From NCBI GenBank assembly GCA_013202535.1, contig JABMRP010001305.1:1-16669 (forward strand): a stretch of DNA of 16,669 nt, in the 5' to 3' direction. Source of the DNA: Planctomycetota bacterium (GTDB lineage Bacteria; Planctomycetota; Planctomycetia; Pirellulales; Thermoguttaceae). Position 1 is the first letter of the stretch; each line of letters opens with the position of its first letter. Positions 1 to 8,043 of this stretch are shown piece after piece. The notes below the pieces were generated by a model. The model did no database searches and was not told where the DNA came from. It was given only the letters and a program-made list of their open reading frames with translations. The position numbers and the translations under genes are program-made.

Positions 1-531
1 CACCCCCTTCTTATCGGCTGCTTCGCCCGCACGGAGCATCCGCTTCAGACCCATCGGATCGGCCGCAAAGGGCTTTTCCATGAAGACGTGGATGCCCCGG
101 TCGACGGCGTACTCGACGTGCAGCGAACGGATGTACGCCCGGGTCGTACACAGGGCGATATCGCCGGGTCGGAGCACATCGATGGCCCGCTTGTGGGAGT
201 CGAAGCCGAGAAACTTGCGGTCGGCCGAGACATCGATCTGGTCCGGGTGTCGCTTGGTGAGCGCTTTGAGGGAGGCTTCCATGCGATTCTCGTGCAGATC
301 GGCCGCCGCGTACAGCTTGATCGGGCCCTGGTCCTTCGTATTCAGGGCGTTGCCCACCGCCCCACTGCCGCGTCCGCCGCAGCCGATCAGTGCCAAGCGA
401 ATGGTATTATCCTCGGCCGCATGCACTGCGGGAATAGCACCGCCGAGCACGGCCGCACCCGTGGCCAGTGCGCTGGTCCGCTTGAGGAACTGTCGGCGAG
501 TCGTGTTCGGAGCGTTGTTGGATTGGGTCAT
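1..531 (-). CDS. Gfo/Idh/MocA family oxidoreductase, N-terminal part (3' end beyond window)
   Basis: The first 177 codons are present; the rest lies left of the window. The product begins with a twin-arginine signal (RRQFLK, residues 12-17) and a hydrophobic Ala/Gly/Leu stretch to about residue 39, so export by the Tat pathway is likely. The Rossmann nucleotide-binding segment follows (IRLALIGCGGRGSG, 44-57). The family's EKP motif is at 152-154; its lysine is normally catalytic. Known members are NAD(P)-dependent sugar or inositol dehydrogenases, and planctomycetes carry many exported copies; the substrate cannot be told from this part. The start at 531 is chosen because AGGA stands seven bases before it. 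In-frame ATGs at 558 and 567 would add 9 or 12 residues but have poorer ribosome sites. Confidence 0.9.
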   Translation of the reverse strand, partial: MTQSNNAPNTTRRQFLKRTSALATGAAVLGGAIPAVHAAEDNTIRLALIGCGGRGSGAVGNALNTKDQGPIKLYAAADLHENRMEASLKALTKRHPDQIDVSADRKFLGFDSHKRAIDVLRPGDIALCTTRAYIRSLHVEYAVDRGIHVFMEKPFAADPMGLKRMLRAGEAADKKGV

Positions 532-669
532 GGCGTTTTCCTGGGTTGAAGAGGACATATCGGACATGTCACCAAAAGGGGCCGGGCTCGCCGGCAAGGG
601 TCGCTGTTTATTTTACGGCGGGGAGGGGCAGGAATCCAATGGCACGGGGGCAAGTGCCTTCTTGCACTC

Positions 670-734
670 CACAAATCCCGCCGTCATGTAGTAGGAAGCC
701 GAACCATCCGCCGGGCAAGCCGGCGGGATTTGTG
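670..734. repeat. Inverted repeat with two competing hairpins
   Basis: The arms at 670-683 and 721-734 (CACAAATCCCGCCG and its complement) are perfect over 14 bp with a 37-nt loop. A shorter hairpin inside (CCGCCGG at 708-714 with CCGGCGG at 720-726, 5-nt loop) uses part of the same right arm, so the two folds exclude each other. The element lies between the stop of the beta-barrel gene and the start of the oxidoreductase gene. It may end transcription of the former, but no T-run follows on the minus strand, so it is not a classical intrinsic terminator. A dispersed palindromic repeat is the other possibility. Confidence 0.6.
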
Positions 735-747
735 TGTCACGGCGGGG

Positions 748-1848
748 TCAGAACCCGCTTGCCAACCGAATCATGGCCGTGTCGTCGGGGGCGTAGTCGC
801 CGTCGCCGGAGGTGAATTCGAAGCGACGGGAGAAGAGGTAGGCGATCTCGATGATCGATCGGCGGCCCTTGGAGCCGAGACTCTCGACGCCGATGCCCAG
901 CCGCAGGTCGCGGTAGGTGGCCAGATCGTCGATCGCTCGATAGCGTTCCACGGCCCAGGTGCCGCCGCCCAACTCGCCGCGAACGAACAGCCGATGTTTG
1001 TCGGTCAGGCGGAACAAGACACGCGGCCTGGGGAAGACGATCTCCAGCCGCACGTCCGGATGGGGTACGACGATGAGCCCGCCGACCGGCAGCAGTTTGA
1101 GGTCGCCCCGGTCCAGGTAGTCGATCCCGAAGACGAGTTCCGTCTTCGGATTCACGCGTAGATAGCCCACGGCATGGCTGGGGAAGCGAATCCCCTCGCG
1201 GCTGCTGCCCTCGAAATCGCTCGACGCCATCACCGCTCCGGCGACGTCGTAGCTGAAAGCCCCCATCTGCTCCCGCGATTGGTAGGCGAGGCTGAAATCG
1301 AAGACCCTCGGGGGCATTTCGGCTCTTTCCGGGCCGTCGAGGAAGTGGAAATGCATCCCCACGCCGAACCCCGAGTCCTCGCCTGGCCACTGATAGTGGT
1401 CCAGCGCGATCGAGAACATCCCGAACTGGTCGCCGCCGCCGAAGATCCAGTCCCAAGAATGCTCGCCGCAACGATAGCCGATGAACTCGTCGAGCGGCTT
1501 GAAGCAAACCACCTCGTCCGACGCCTCGGAGTCTTCGGTTGTCTCGCCCGCCGCATCGCAATCGGCGGACATTTCGCTTGCCGGGACTTCGAGATTCGGT
1601 TGATCGCTCGGCAACACCTCACCCGGCGCGGTCGAATCTTGCCCGCTCGGCGTCTGCCACGTGACGGCCGGGTCCGACGGCCGCAACACCGGCTGGTATT
1701 GCCACGGATTGCACCAGAGGATGTTGCCCGGGGGGCGATCATCCGCCGGCCGGTGACTTGGCAGCAACGGGTCGTCCGACTGAGCAGAAGCCGGCGTCGT
1801 GAGAATGGACGCCAACAGCGTAACGCACACCCAAGCAAGCCGTGGCAT
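748..1848 (-). CDS. Secreted protein, predicted outer-membrane beta-barrel (DUF6268-like)
   Basis: A 366-residue protein with a Sec signal peptide (MPRLAWVCVTLLASILTTPASA, cleavage probably after residue 22). A low-complexity acidic and Pro-rich region to about residue 110 follows. The C-terminal two thirds has alternating polar and hydrophobic strands with many aromatic residues and ends in phenylalanine (RLASGF), as outer-membrane barrels do. The pattern resembles the DUF6268 barrel family of planctomycetes, assigned from memory. The start at 1848 is preferred because GGAG lies seven bases upstream and the signal peptide begins directly there. The same frame reaches back to 1878 with ten extra residues and no good ribosome site. 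The function is unknown; the neighbours give no pathway. Confidence 0.75.
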   Translation of the reverse strand: MPRLAWVCVTLLASILTTPASAQSDDPLLPSHRPADDRPPGNILWCNPWQYQPVLRPSDPAVTWQTPSGQDSTAPGEVLPSDQPNLEVPASEMSADCDAAGETTEDSEASDEVVCFKPLDEFIGYRCGEHSWDWIFGGGDQFGMFSIALDHYQWPGEDSGFGVGMHFHFLDGPERAEMPPRVFDFSLAYQSREQMGAFSYDVAGAVMASSDFEGSSREGIRFPSHAVGYLRVNPKTELVFGIDYLDRGDLKLLPVGGLIVVPHPDVRLEIVFPRPRVLFRLTDKHRLFVRGELGGGTWAVERYRAIDDLATYRDLRLGIGVESLGSKGRRSIIEIAYLFSRRFEFTSGDGDYAPDDTAMIRLASGF

Positions 1849-1967
1849 CGCAACACTCCGCGCGCAAAGGGACCGCAATCAAAAGGGGGCTACCTATACG
1901 GCACGAGGGTGGGGCGTGTCAAGAGAGAATTCTTCGCACCCGGGTGCCGTGGGGGCTCTATGCACAT

Positions 1968-2228
1968 TCAAACGAACCAGAGGACCGCCGCCACGAGTCC
2001 CAGCAGCAGGACCGAAGTGCATCCGGCGCCCTTGGATGCGGAGAGGTTGGCGTATTTTTCCGGATCCTGCTCGATAAGCTGGGGAATCAGGGCGTCGATA
2101 AACTGCTTGGCTTCGGCGAGGCCCTTTTCGGTGGCCCCGCGATAGATCTTGATCGCCTCGATCTTTCGGCCCCCGGCCAGGGCGGCGGTGATTTGGTCGA
2201 TTTGTTCTTGTGTGGGGGTTTCGGGCAT
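1968..2228 (-). CDS. Small membrane protein with ribosomal L7/L12 C-terminal-like domain
   Basis: An 86-residue protein. Residues 21-47 (RKIEAIKIYRGATEKGLAEA and on) match the hallmark of the L7/L12 C-terminal domain, where true L7/L12 reads roughly KKIxVIKxVRxxTGLGLKEAK. Residues 68-86 form one hydrophobic segment ending the protein (SVLLLGLVAAVLWFV), which would anchor it in the membrane with the domain in the cytoplasm. The N-terminal dimerisation domain of real L7/L12 is absent, so this is not the ribosomal stalk protein. GGAG stands nine bases before the ATG. Such small proteins recur in planctomycetes and other bacteria; their role is unknown. It is flanked by a secreted barrel gene and a palindromic repeat and has no evident operon partner. 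Confidence 0.75.
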   Translation of the reverse strand: MPETPTQEQIDQITAALAGGRKIEAIKIYRGATEKGLAEAKQFIDALIPQLIEQDPEKYANLSASKGAGCTSVLLLGLVAAVLWFV

Positions 2229-2274
2229 GGTGGTTGGCTCCGGTTTGGTAACGGTTCACGCTTCGGAGAGCAAA

Positions 2275-2435
2275 GGGAGCTCACGCAGAGGCGCGGAGCA
2301 CGCGGAGGGGCTCTTCGAGTCGGTGTATCGAAAGGTGCTGGCGTATGAATTGCGGGAATAACAGCGCATGTGACGTATCCCAACCAAGAAGACTCGAGGA
2401 ACCTCCGCGTGCTCCGCGCCTCTGCGTGAGCCTCC
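2275..2435. repeat. Large palindromic element with perfect 29-bp inverted arms
   Basis: The arms at 2280-2308 and 2402-2430 are exact reverse complements over 29 bp (left arm begins CTCACGCAGAGGCGCGGAG). The stem continues outward (2276-2279 with 2431-2435, one bulged base) and, after a small internal loop, inward for ten more pairs including one G-T (2312-2321 with 2391-2400). The central loop is about 69 nt with no open frame. The sequence type (ACGCAGAGGCGC) recalls dispersed repeats common in planctomycetes and some other phyla, from memory. It lies between the L7/L12-like gene and lysA. It could be a REP/MITE-like mobile unit; no target-site duplication was identified. Confidence 0.85.
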
Positions 2436-2465
2436 GGCGATATCCGTGTGATTTCTCAATACGAA

Positions 2466-2492
2466 CCCGGGCGCCGGGCGCGAGTGCCCGGG
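2466..2492 (-). terminator. GC-rich hairpin after lysA, possible terminator
   Basis: CCCGGGC at 2466-2472 pairs with GCCCGGG at 2486-2492, leaving a 13-nt loop, eleven bases beyond the lysA stop on the minus strand. No T-run follows, so if it ends transcription it needs a factor or acts as an RNA 3' end stabiliser. It could also be part of the repeat-rich spacer. Confidence 0.4.
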
Positions 2493-2502
2493 CTAGACGA
2501 AA

Positions 2503-3768
2503 CTATACGATCGACTCGCCCTGGATCATCTCGTTGAAGGTCTGACGGCGGCGCACGAGATGGGCCTGGCCGTCTTCGAGCAGGACTTCGGCGGCCATGG
2601 GTTGGGAGTTGTAGTTGGAACCCATCACCGCTCCGTACGCGCCGGCACACTCGATTACCAGCAGATCGCCGACGGTTGCCTCGGGCAGGCGGCGGTGGGC
2701 GACGAAACCGCCCTCCTCCTGGGTGAAGATATCGCCCGACTCGCACAACGGGCCGCCGACCACCACGTCCCGCTCTTGGCGATCCGTGCGACCGTCGGCG
2801 GGGGCAATCGACATCGGATGGTAAGCGCCGTAAAGGATAGGCCGGGCGAGATTGTTGAACCCGGCGTCGACCAGATAAAAGAGATTGTCGGCCTGCCGCT
2901 TGACGGCCCGGATTTCGGCGATCAGGTAACCGGCTTCGGCGGCCAGGTATCGGCCCGGCTCGATCTCCAGGGTCACCGGATGGCCGAACTGTTGCGCGAG
3001 CCGCTTGCGGGCGGCGTCGCACAGGGCATAGTAGGCGTCGAGATCCACCCGGGTTTCACCTTGGCGGTACGGAATGGGCAGCCCGCCGCCGACGCTGATC
3101 GAAGTGACGCTTGGCCCCACCGTCAAGGCCGCCTTTTCCAGCGCCCCGCATACCTGGGAGAGATGTTCCAGGTCGGTTCCCGATCCGATGTGGACATGCA
3201 GCCCGGCGATCGTCAGGTCGTGGGCCTCGGCCCGCCCGATGCACTGGTCGATCTGGTCGTGCCAGATGCCGTGCTTCGACTGGGCTCCGCCGGTGTTGGT
3301 CTTCTGGCTGTGTCCGTGTCCGAAACCGGGGTTGATGCGCAGCGTAATCTGGCGGCCGGGAGCACGGGCGCCGAGCTGATCGATCATGTCGATCGAGCCG
3401 CAGTTGACGTGGATATTCTTCTCCACCACCAGATCGAGCGACTCGCGGGTGAACACATCGGCCGTGTAGACGACCGGCGGGGGTGTTCCCTCGGGCGTGT
3501 ATCCGGCGGCCAGAGCCCGGTGGACTTCGCCGGCGCTGACCGAATCGACCAGCGCCCCGTGGCGGCGAACCAGATCGACCACCGCCAGATTGGAACAGGC
3601 CTTCTGTGCGTAACGCACGTGGTCGAAGGCCTTCAGATCGGCCAGCCGCCGGAGGATCGTCGCCGCGTCGTAGACAAACGTGGGGGTACCGAACCGGCGG
3701 GCCAGATCGAGGACGTCGATCCCGGCGATTTCGGTTCGCATCGTATTGAAGGTGGAGGTATCAGACAT
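2503..3768 (-). CDS. lysA: Diaminopimelate decarboxylase
   Basis: Converts meso-diaminopimelate to L-lysine with pyridoxal phosphate, the last step of lysine synthesis, in the cytoplasm. The 421 residues match the length of E. coli LysA (420), and long stretches read almost the same as that enzyme from memory: RYAQKACSN with the PLP lysine K56, NPGFGHGHSQKTNTGG (146-161), SKHGIW, HIGSG (193-197), GGGLPIPY (227-234), EPGR (270-273), CESGD with the active-site cysteine (342-346) and GAYG plus SNYNS near the C-terminus. All key residues are present. The start at 3768 (MSDTSTFN) gives the family length; the frame runs open to 3867, and an inner ATG at 3741 is possible. No clear Shine-Dalgarno is seen. 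It appears to be a single-gene unit. Confidence 0.97.
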   Translation of the reverse strand: MSDTSTFNTMRTEIAGIDVLDLARRFGTPTFVYDAATILRRLADLKAFDHVRYAQKACSNLAVVDLVRRHGALVDSVSAGEVHRALAAGYTPEGTPPPVVYTADVFTRESLDLVVEKNIHVNCGSIDMIDQLGARAPGRQITLRINPGFGHGHSQKTNTGGAQSKHGIWHDQIDQCIGRAEAHDLTIAGLHVHIGSGTDLEHLSQVCGALEKAALTVGPSVTSISVGGGLPIPYRQGETRVDLDAYYALCDAARKRLAQQFGHPVTLEIEPGRYLAAEAGYLIAEIRAVKRQADNLFYLVDAGFNNLARPILYGAYHPMSIAPADGRTDRQERDVVVGGPLCESGDIFTQEEGGFVAHRRLPEATVGDLLVIECAGAYGAVMGSNYNSQPMAAEVLLEDGQAHLVRRRQTFNEMIQGESIV

Positions 3769-3868
3769 GCGGGATCGGCCGGGCCAGGGGAGTCGAGAAA
3801 TACCAGAAGCAACTTCTAACACGATACCGGATCGACCGCCGGAAGTGAAGTGGACGGGAAGAACCAAG

Positions 3869-3900
3869 AAAAAACGCCCCCGGAGCGGTCTCCGAAGGCG
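3869..3900 (-). terminator. Intrinsic terminator of the 598-residue secreted protein gene
   Basis: On the minus strand an 11-bp stem (3890-3900 with 3875-3885, two G-T pairs, loop ACCG) is followed directly by six T (3874-3869). It starts 43 bases after the stop codon at 3943 and lies before lysA on the same strand, so it should separate the two transcripts. Confidence 0.9.
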
Positions 3901-3942
3901 TGGCGAGTGGTCTGGACATCTTCGACGGTCGGTCGGAGGTTC

Positions 3943-5739
3943 CTAGAACTTCTCGGCCGGGAAGGTTTCGCTCTTCTCTTTGGAAGGTATCCTGCCCATG
4001 GTGTCGGCTTCTTGAGCGGCCGCAGTGGCGATGGCTTTCATGACGCCTTCTTCGAATTCGATGCGAAGCGAACTTCCTCGCTCGATCGCCTTGGCGGTGA
4101 TGGTCAGATGGTCCTTGCCTTGGGAGGATTCAAGGATCTCGGCGATTTTCCCGGCGATTTCCTTGACCTCGGGTTCGGGCGCGATGTCGGCGATAAACCG
4201 GGCGATGGGGGCCGCGGCGATCGTCATGGTCATCGGCGCGACGTTCTTGCCGGCCTGATCGGCCGACGCGTCGATCACCTCGGTGAGCGCCTCGACCGCG
4301 TTGCTACCGGCGGCAAAGTAGGCCCGGTCCTTGGCGATGCCCACCACGATTTCGATTTCGTCGCCGACGATCTGTCGCGCTGCCTCGTCCTCGATCATCG
4401 AACTGGGAATCTTCGCCACGTGGAGATTAACGCCGTTGTGCTTGGCGGCGTTGAGTTGGATCATCTTGGCAGCCTCGGGGTTTTCCTTCTTGACGATCCC
4501 GACGATCTGTTTCAGTACTTTGTCCAACCGTTTTCCATCGGCCAGCCGGCCACCGGCCAGCACGACCGAGCCACCTTTTTCGAGCTTCAAGGCCATGCCG
4601 AAGTCGAGTTTTCCGCCGTCGACCGTCTTCTCCAGCACGGTGAAGACGTCGTCCAACAGTTGCCGCGTCATCGCAAGTTCCGCGGCACTGAGGCCCTCGG
4701 ATTCCAACTCCTTGATCGCGTTGGCCCGGAAGGTGTCGACCATGTTCTTGAGTTGGGCCACGTCGGATTCGCTCAGCTCGCCGGCAGCCACGGCGGTCAT
4801 CGCGGCGTCGGGCAGAAGGAAGCCGGCGAAGTCGGTCTTGGTGTTCTTCATCTCGGCCGCTTCGGCGGCCAGATCCGTTCCCTCCTTGGCGGTCATCTCG
4901 AATTCCAGGAACGCCGTGCCGGCGCTCCGATCGACGGCCAGACCCACGGTGATCTGCTCCAACTCGTTGACCGCCTGTTTGACCTGCGCGATCATCCGCT
5001 CGACCACCGCCTTGCGGGCCTTAAACTCCTCGTCGGTTTCGCCGGCCATCGGCTCGGTGCCCATGTCGGCGCCCATCTCCAAGTTGTCGATCAGCAAATT
5101 CCGGAAGAACGGTGGGATATTGGCGATCTCGACACGCGCGGCCAGATCGTACTTCTCGTGCATCCCGCCCAGCGCATCGACCGGATCCTTGGGGAGGCTT
5201 TCCAGATCGTCTTTATTTTGGGCTACGAGAAGCCATCCGCCTTTCTTGTCTTGCTTGAAATAAACGGGCCCCATCGGTGGCACGTTCGCTTCAACCACTT
5301 TGCCGGCGGGCGCCTCGGCAATGGGCTTGAGCATGCCGATGACCATCTTCGCTTCGTCGGAAGCCGCCAGGGGCGACGCTTCCATCGCTTCGATCAGCTT
5401 GGAGAGATCGGTGATCGGCAGGAAGGCGACTACGGGAAAGCCGACCAGGCCGTCGGTCGAAATGACGACTCCCAGCGGCTTCGACTTATCGAAGCCCGCC
5501 AGTCCCTTGCCACCGGTCGCCTTGTTGATCTGATCCTCGATCTTCTTGGCCACTCCGGCCGCGCCGCCGAGACCGCCGAGGTAATCGGCGTCGCCCACCA
5601 ATTCGTCGTAGCCGGACAGACAGATCCGGACCAGCGGCTTGGCTTCTCCGCCGCCGAGCCCCTCGAACTGCGCCCAACTTGGAGCCGACATCCCCAGAAC
5701 CACGGCGACGGCCAGCGCCGACATAAGCATTCTTCTCAC
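3943..5739 (-). CDS. Large secreted protein, paralog of the next gene upstream; function unknown
   Basis: A 598-residue protein with a Sec signal peptide (MRRMLMSALAVAVVLG, cleavage near residue 23 after SWA) and no later membrane segment, so it is probably periplasmic or extracellular. After the signal it reads KPLVRICLSGYDELVGD, closely matching KPLVVVSVSGYDELLGD in the neighbouring product of 6038-7762. Further matches run along the length (GLAGFDKSKP with GLAGLDKTRP; AYFAAGSNAVEAL with VYFAAGRDAMKTL; LRIEFEEGVMK with IRLEAEEGVLK). The two are tandem paralogs. I do not recognise a characterised family or catalytic motif. The last 30 residues are a polar tail lacking in the paralog. The start is GTG. 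The gene-free 298 nt upstream show no clear promoter. Confidence 0.9.
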   Translation of the reverse strand: MRRMLMSALAVAVVLGMSAPSWAQFEGLGGGEAKPLVRICLSGYDELVGDADYLGGLGGAAGVAKKIEDQINKATGGKGLAGFDKSKPLGVVISTDGLVGFPVVAFLPITDLSKLIEAMEASPLAASDEAKMVIGMLKPIAEAPAGKVVEANVPPMGPVYFKQDKKGGWLLVAQNKDDLESLPKDPVDALGGMHEKYDLAARVEIANIPPFFRNLLIDNLEMGADMGTEPMAGETDEEFKARKAVVERMIAQVKQAVNELEQITVGLAVDRSAGTAFLEFEMTAKEGTDLAAEAAEMKNTKTDFAGFLLPDAAMTAVAAGELSESDVAQLKNMVDTFRANAIKELESEGLSAAELAMTRQLLDDVFTVLEKTVDGGKLDFGMALKLEKGGSVVLAGGRLADGKRLDKVLKQIVGIVKKENPEAAKMIQLNAAKHNGVNLHVAKIPSSMIEDEAARQIVGDEIEIVVGIAKDRAYFAAGSNAVEALTEVIDASADQAGKNVAPMTMTIAAAPIARFIADIAPEPEVKEIAGKIAEILESSQGKDHLTITAKAIERGSSLRIEFEEGVMKAIATAAAQEADTMGRIPSKEKSETFPAEKF

Positions 5740-5747
5740 AACAGGTA

Positions 5748-5753
5748 CTCCTT
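5748..5753 (-). promoter_or_regulatory. Ribosome binding site deciding a GTG start
   Basis: AAGGAG on the minus strand, eight bases before the GTG at 5739. The next in-frame ATGs, codons 4 and 6, are too far from it, so GTG is the likely start. Confidence 0.75.
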
Positions 5754-6037
5754 TTCAAAGCGGTTACGTTGGTTTGGCGATATCGCCGCCCGAGCAGAAC
5801 GCGACGCTGCCAGAAAAAAGGTCATCACACAAAAACATCAGGCAAAGTGTACACCGCATAGTCGACCCGTACCAGATACCCGGCACGGGTGTCGGCGAAA
5901 TCCCCCGCGGGAGATTCCTCCGAACCAAGTGCCGCCGGATGGGGCCCTCACCGGCGCCGAGTCATGCTTTTGGGGGGATTTGCTCGAGCCGTGGCCCAAG
6001 TCACAACCTCCGCGGACCCTTGGAACTCTTAGACGGA

Positions 6038-7762
6038 CTACTGGTTGGAGACCATCTTCCCAACCAGCTTCAGCACTCCTTCCTCCGCCTCAAGGCGAAT
6101 GGCCACGCCCTGCTCGATCGGCCGGATGACAAAGTTGACGTGATCGTTGCCCACCACGGATTCCAGCACGGCCACCGCGTCGGCCGCCTTGGCCTGGTCG
6201 CGCTGCTTGCCCACCTCGGCCAGGAACTGCGCGATCGGCTTCACGGCCACCGAGACACGCAACGGAGCGACCGTCTGGGTGCCGGTGGACTCGGACTTCT
6301 CGATCGCCTGTTTCAAGGTTTTCATCGCGTCGCGTCCCGCGGCGAAGTAGACACTTTCCTTGCCGAAGCCGACCACCATCTCGGCCGAAGGACCGATCTT
6401 CTGCACGATCTTCTCGCGCTCCTCGGCCTTCTCGGGGGTCGCGGATTCCTCGGGAATCGGAATGGTCAGCGTGTGGAAACGCACGCCCCGGTAGGTGTCG
6501 GCGTCGAGCTTCAACCAGGAACCGACCAGCGGCTGCTCCTGGCGAAATTTCTCGGCCAATTCGCGGAAAACGCCTTCGACCTTTGTCGCCTCGGCGACGT
6601 GCCCACCGGCCAGAAACGTGGCCACCTCGGTGTCGAGAATCAAGGCCGCCGCGCCGTCCATTCGACCGCCGGACGCCGTGGCACGAACCGCGTCGATAAA
6701 CTGGCCGGCCAGCCGCTTGGCGTCCTCGACGTCTTTCTCGGGTACGTCTCGCTCGATCCCCTCGATGACCCGCTTGCGAAGCGCGTCGATGACCGCAACC
6801 ACCTGATCGGCATCGCCGGACGCCGCCTGGTGAGTCCACCGGGCCGTCAGTGCGGCGCCGGGTATCACAAACCCGCCGAAGGCGCTTTGCAGCTTGGCCA
6901 GACCGGCCATGTCCCGGGCCGTTTGCGTACCCTTGCGGGCCGTCACGCGAAGTTCGCCGAACGTCTTCTGGGCGTCGTGGTCCAGCGCCCAGCCGAGAGT
7001 CACCTCGTCCGTTTCGTTGACCAGCCTGATGATCGACTGCAGCACGTGATCGGAAAGCCGTCGGCGAAGCGCAAATTCGTCGTCCTCCTCACCCGGCCTC
7101 TGCTGCGTATCGCGGGCGGCCCCCTTTCTTAACTCCGCGACCAGCGTCTCCCGGAGAGTGTCCGGCAGGTTGGTCGCATGGAAACGTACCGCCAGATCGA
7201 ATTCCTCGGCCAGATCGGCAAACAGAACGTCGGGCTTCTCCGGCAGGTCGGAGAGCGACTCGATCGACGGCGCGACGAACGTCCACTGGCCCGCTTGTTT
7301 CAAGTAGAGCGCATTGCGCGGGCCGCCGAGGCGAAAGATCCCGTCTTGGGGCTGCTCGGGCCGGCCGACCACGTTTTCCAGAGCTCCCAGGAAGGCCGGC
7401 AGGTCGGTAATCGGCAGCACTCCGTAACCGGGCAGCAGTTTCAACGGCTCGGCCATGCCACTCTGGCCGGCCACGTCGGGATCGATCTGAACCACGGCCC
7501 CCCAAGGCCTCGTCTTGTCCAGCCCGGCCAATCCCTGATCGCTGGTGACCGTGGCAATCGTGCGCTGGACCCACTTGACCGCGTCGGGATTGCCGGTCAA
7601 ACGGCCGACCAACTCGATGTCGCCCAACAGCTCGTCGTATCCCGAGACCGACACCACAACCAACGGCTTCAGGTCGGCTCCGCGGGCAGTTCGCGCTGGC
7701 CCGACGGCCGACACGCTCAACACAAGAGCGGCGACCGCCGCGCATCTGGGCAGATGTTTCAT
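6038..7762 (-). CDS. Large secreted protein, paralog of the downstream gene; function unknown
   Basis: A 574-residue protein with a Sec-type N-terminus (MKHLPRCAAVAALVLSVSAV, cleavage probably after ARG-A near residue 29). It is collinear with the 598-residue product of 3943-5739, sharing the SGYDEL segment (40-45), GLAGLDKTRP, a PITDL segment followed by a helix (LPAFLGAL), and YFAAGRDAM in the C-terminal third. The ribosome site GGGAGA lies about eight bases before the ATG. The spacer of 298 nt to the paralog has no strong terminator, so both may be read from one transcript that ends at 3869-3900. The family has no function known to me; in both copies the regular alternation of strands and amphipathic helices suggests a multi-domain soluble fold. 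Confidence 0.9.
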   Translation of the reverse strand: MKHLPRCAAVAALVLSVSAVGPARTARGADLKPLVVVSVSGYDELLGDIELVGRLTGNPDAVKWVQRTIATVTSDQGLAGLDKTRPWGAVVQIDPDVAGQSGMAEPLKLLPGYGVLPITDLPAFLGALENVVGRPEQPQDGIFRLGGPRNALYLKQAGQWTFVAPSIESLSDLPEKPDVLFADLAEEFDLAVRFHATNLPDTLRETLVAELRKGAARDTQQRPGEEDDEFALRRRLSDHVLQSIIRLVNETDEVTLGWALDHDAQKTFGELRVTARKGTQTARDMAGLAKLQSAFGGFVIPGAALTARWTHQAASGDADQVVAVIDALRKRVIEGIERDVPEKDVEDAKRLAGQFIDAVRATASGGRMDGAAALILDTEVATFLAGGHVAEATKVEGVFRELAEKFRQEQPLVGSWLKLDADTYRGVRFHTLTIPIPEESATPEKAEEREKIVQKIGPSAEMVVGFGKESVYFAAGRDAMKTLKQAIEKSESTGTQTVAPLRVSVAVKPIAQFLAEVGKQRDQAKAADAVAVLESVVGNDHVNFVIRPIEQGVAIRLEAEEGVLKLVGKMVSNQ

Positions 7763-7922
7763 CGGGCTATTCTCCCTCTCGCTAGGGGTAAGCAGCGCGG
7801 TTCTCCCTCCGCGCGCAATATCTCACTAGTGGGGATTCGCCCGAAACGGGGAGTTCTTGGAGAATGGGGAGGAAAAATCTCCCTCGCGCCGCAGCGCTTC
7901 ACGTTGCCGTAGCGGAAGCCTC

Positions 7923-7986
7923 TGTACGATGGGCTTCCCAGCCCGTCGATCCAGAACTGTCGATGGCCACGCAGGGCCATCGTACA
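7923..7986. repeat. Two-hairpin palindromic repeat with inverted ends
   Basis: The ends TGTACGATGG (7923-7932) and CCATCGTACA (7977-7986) are perfect 10-bp inverted repeats. Each half also folds alone: 7928-7936 with 7941-7949 (9 bp, one G-T, 4-nt loop) and 7961-7968 with 7975-7982 (8 bp, 6-nt loop). It lies in the 281-nt spacer between infA and the 574-residue gene. Similar palindromes are frequent between planctomycete genes, from memory, so a REP-like dispersed repeat is the likeliest reading. Confidence 0.7.
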
Positions 7987-8043
7987 CGATTGGGATCTGG
8001 TTCCCACACAGATCACGGGAACGAGGCTTCCAGGAGGGGAAGT

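Noticed and set aside
80..691. Plus-strand open frames over the left end
   Set aside because: They are antisense to the oxidoreductase gene, which has a clear signal peptide and family motifs; their own translations are Arg/Ser-rich and without family features.
3769..3868. Lysine riboswitch in front of lysA
   Set aside because: Only about 100 bases separate lysA from the upstream terminator, and no lysine riboswitch core is visible.
3850..6129. A 759-codon open frame on the plus strand
   Set aside because: It is the antisense shadow of the 598-residue secreted protein; long antisense frames are common in GC-rich genes, and it reads through the intergenic space.
3943..7762. The two secreted genes as one gene broken by a frameshift
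   Set aside because: Each has its own signal peptide, ribosome site and full-length set of matching segments, so they are paralogs, not halves.
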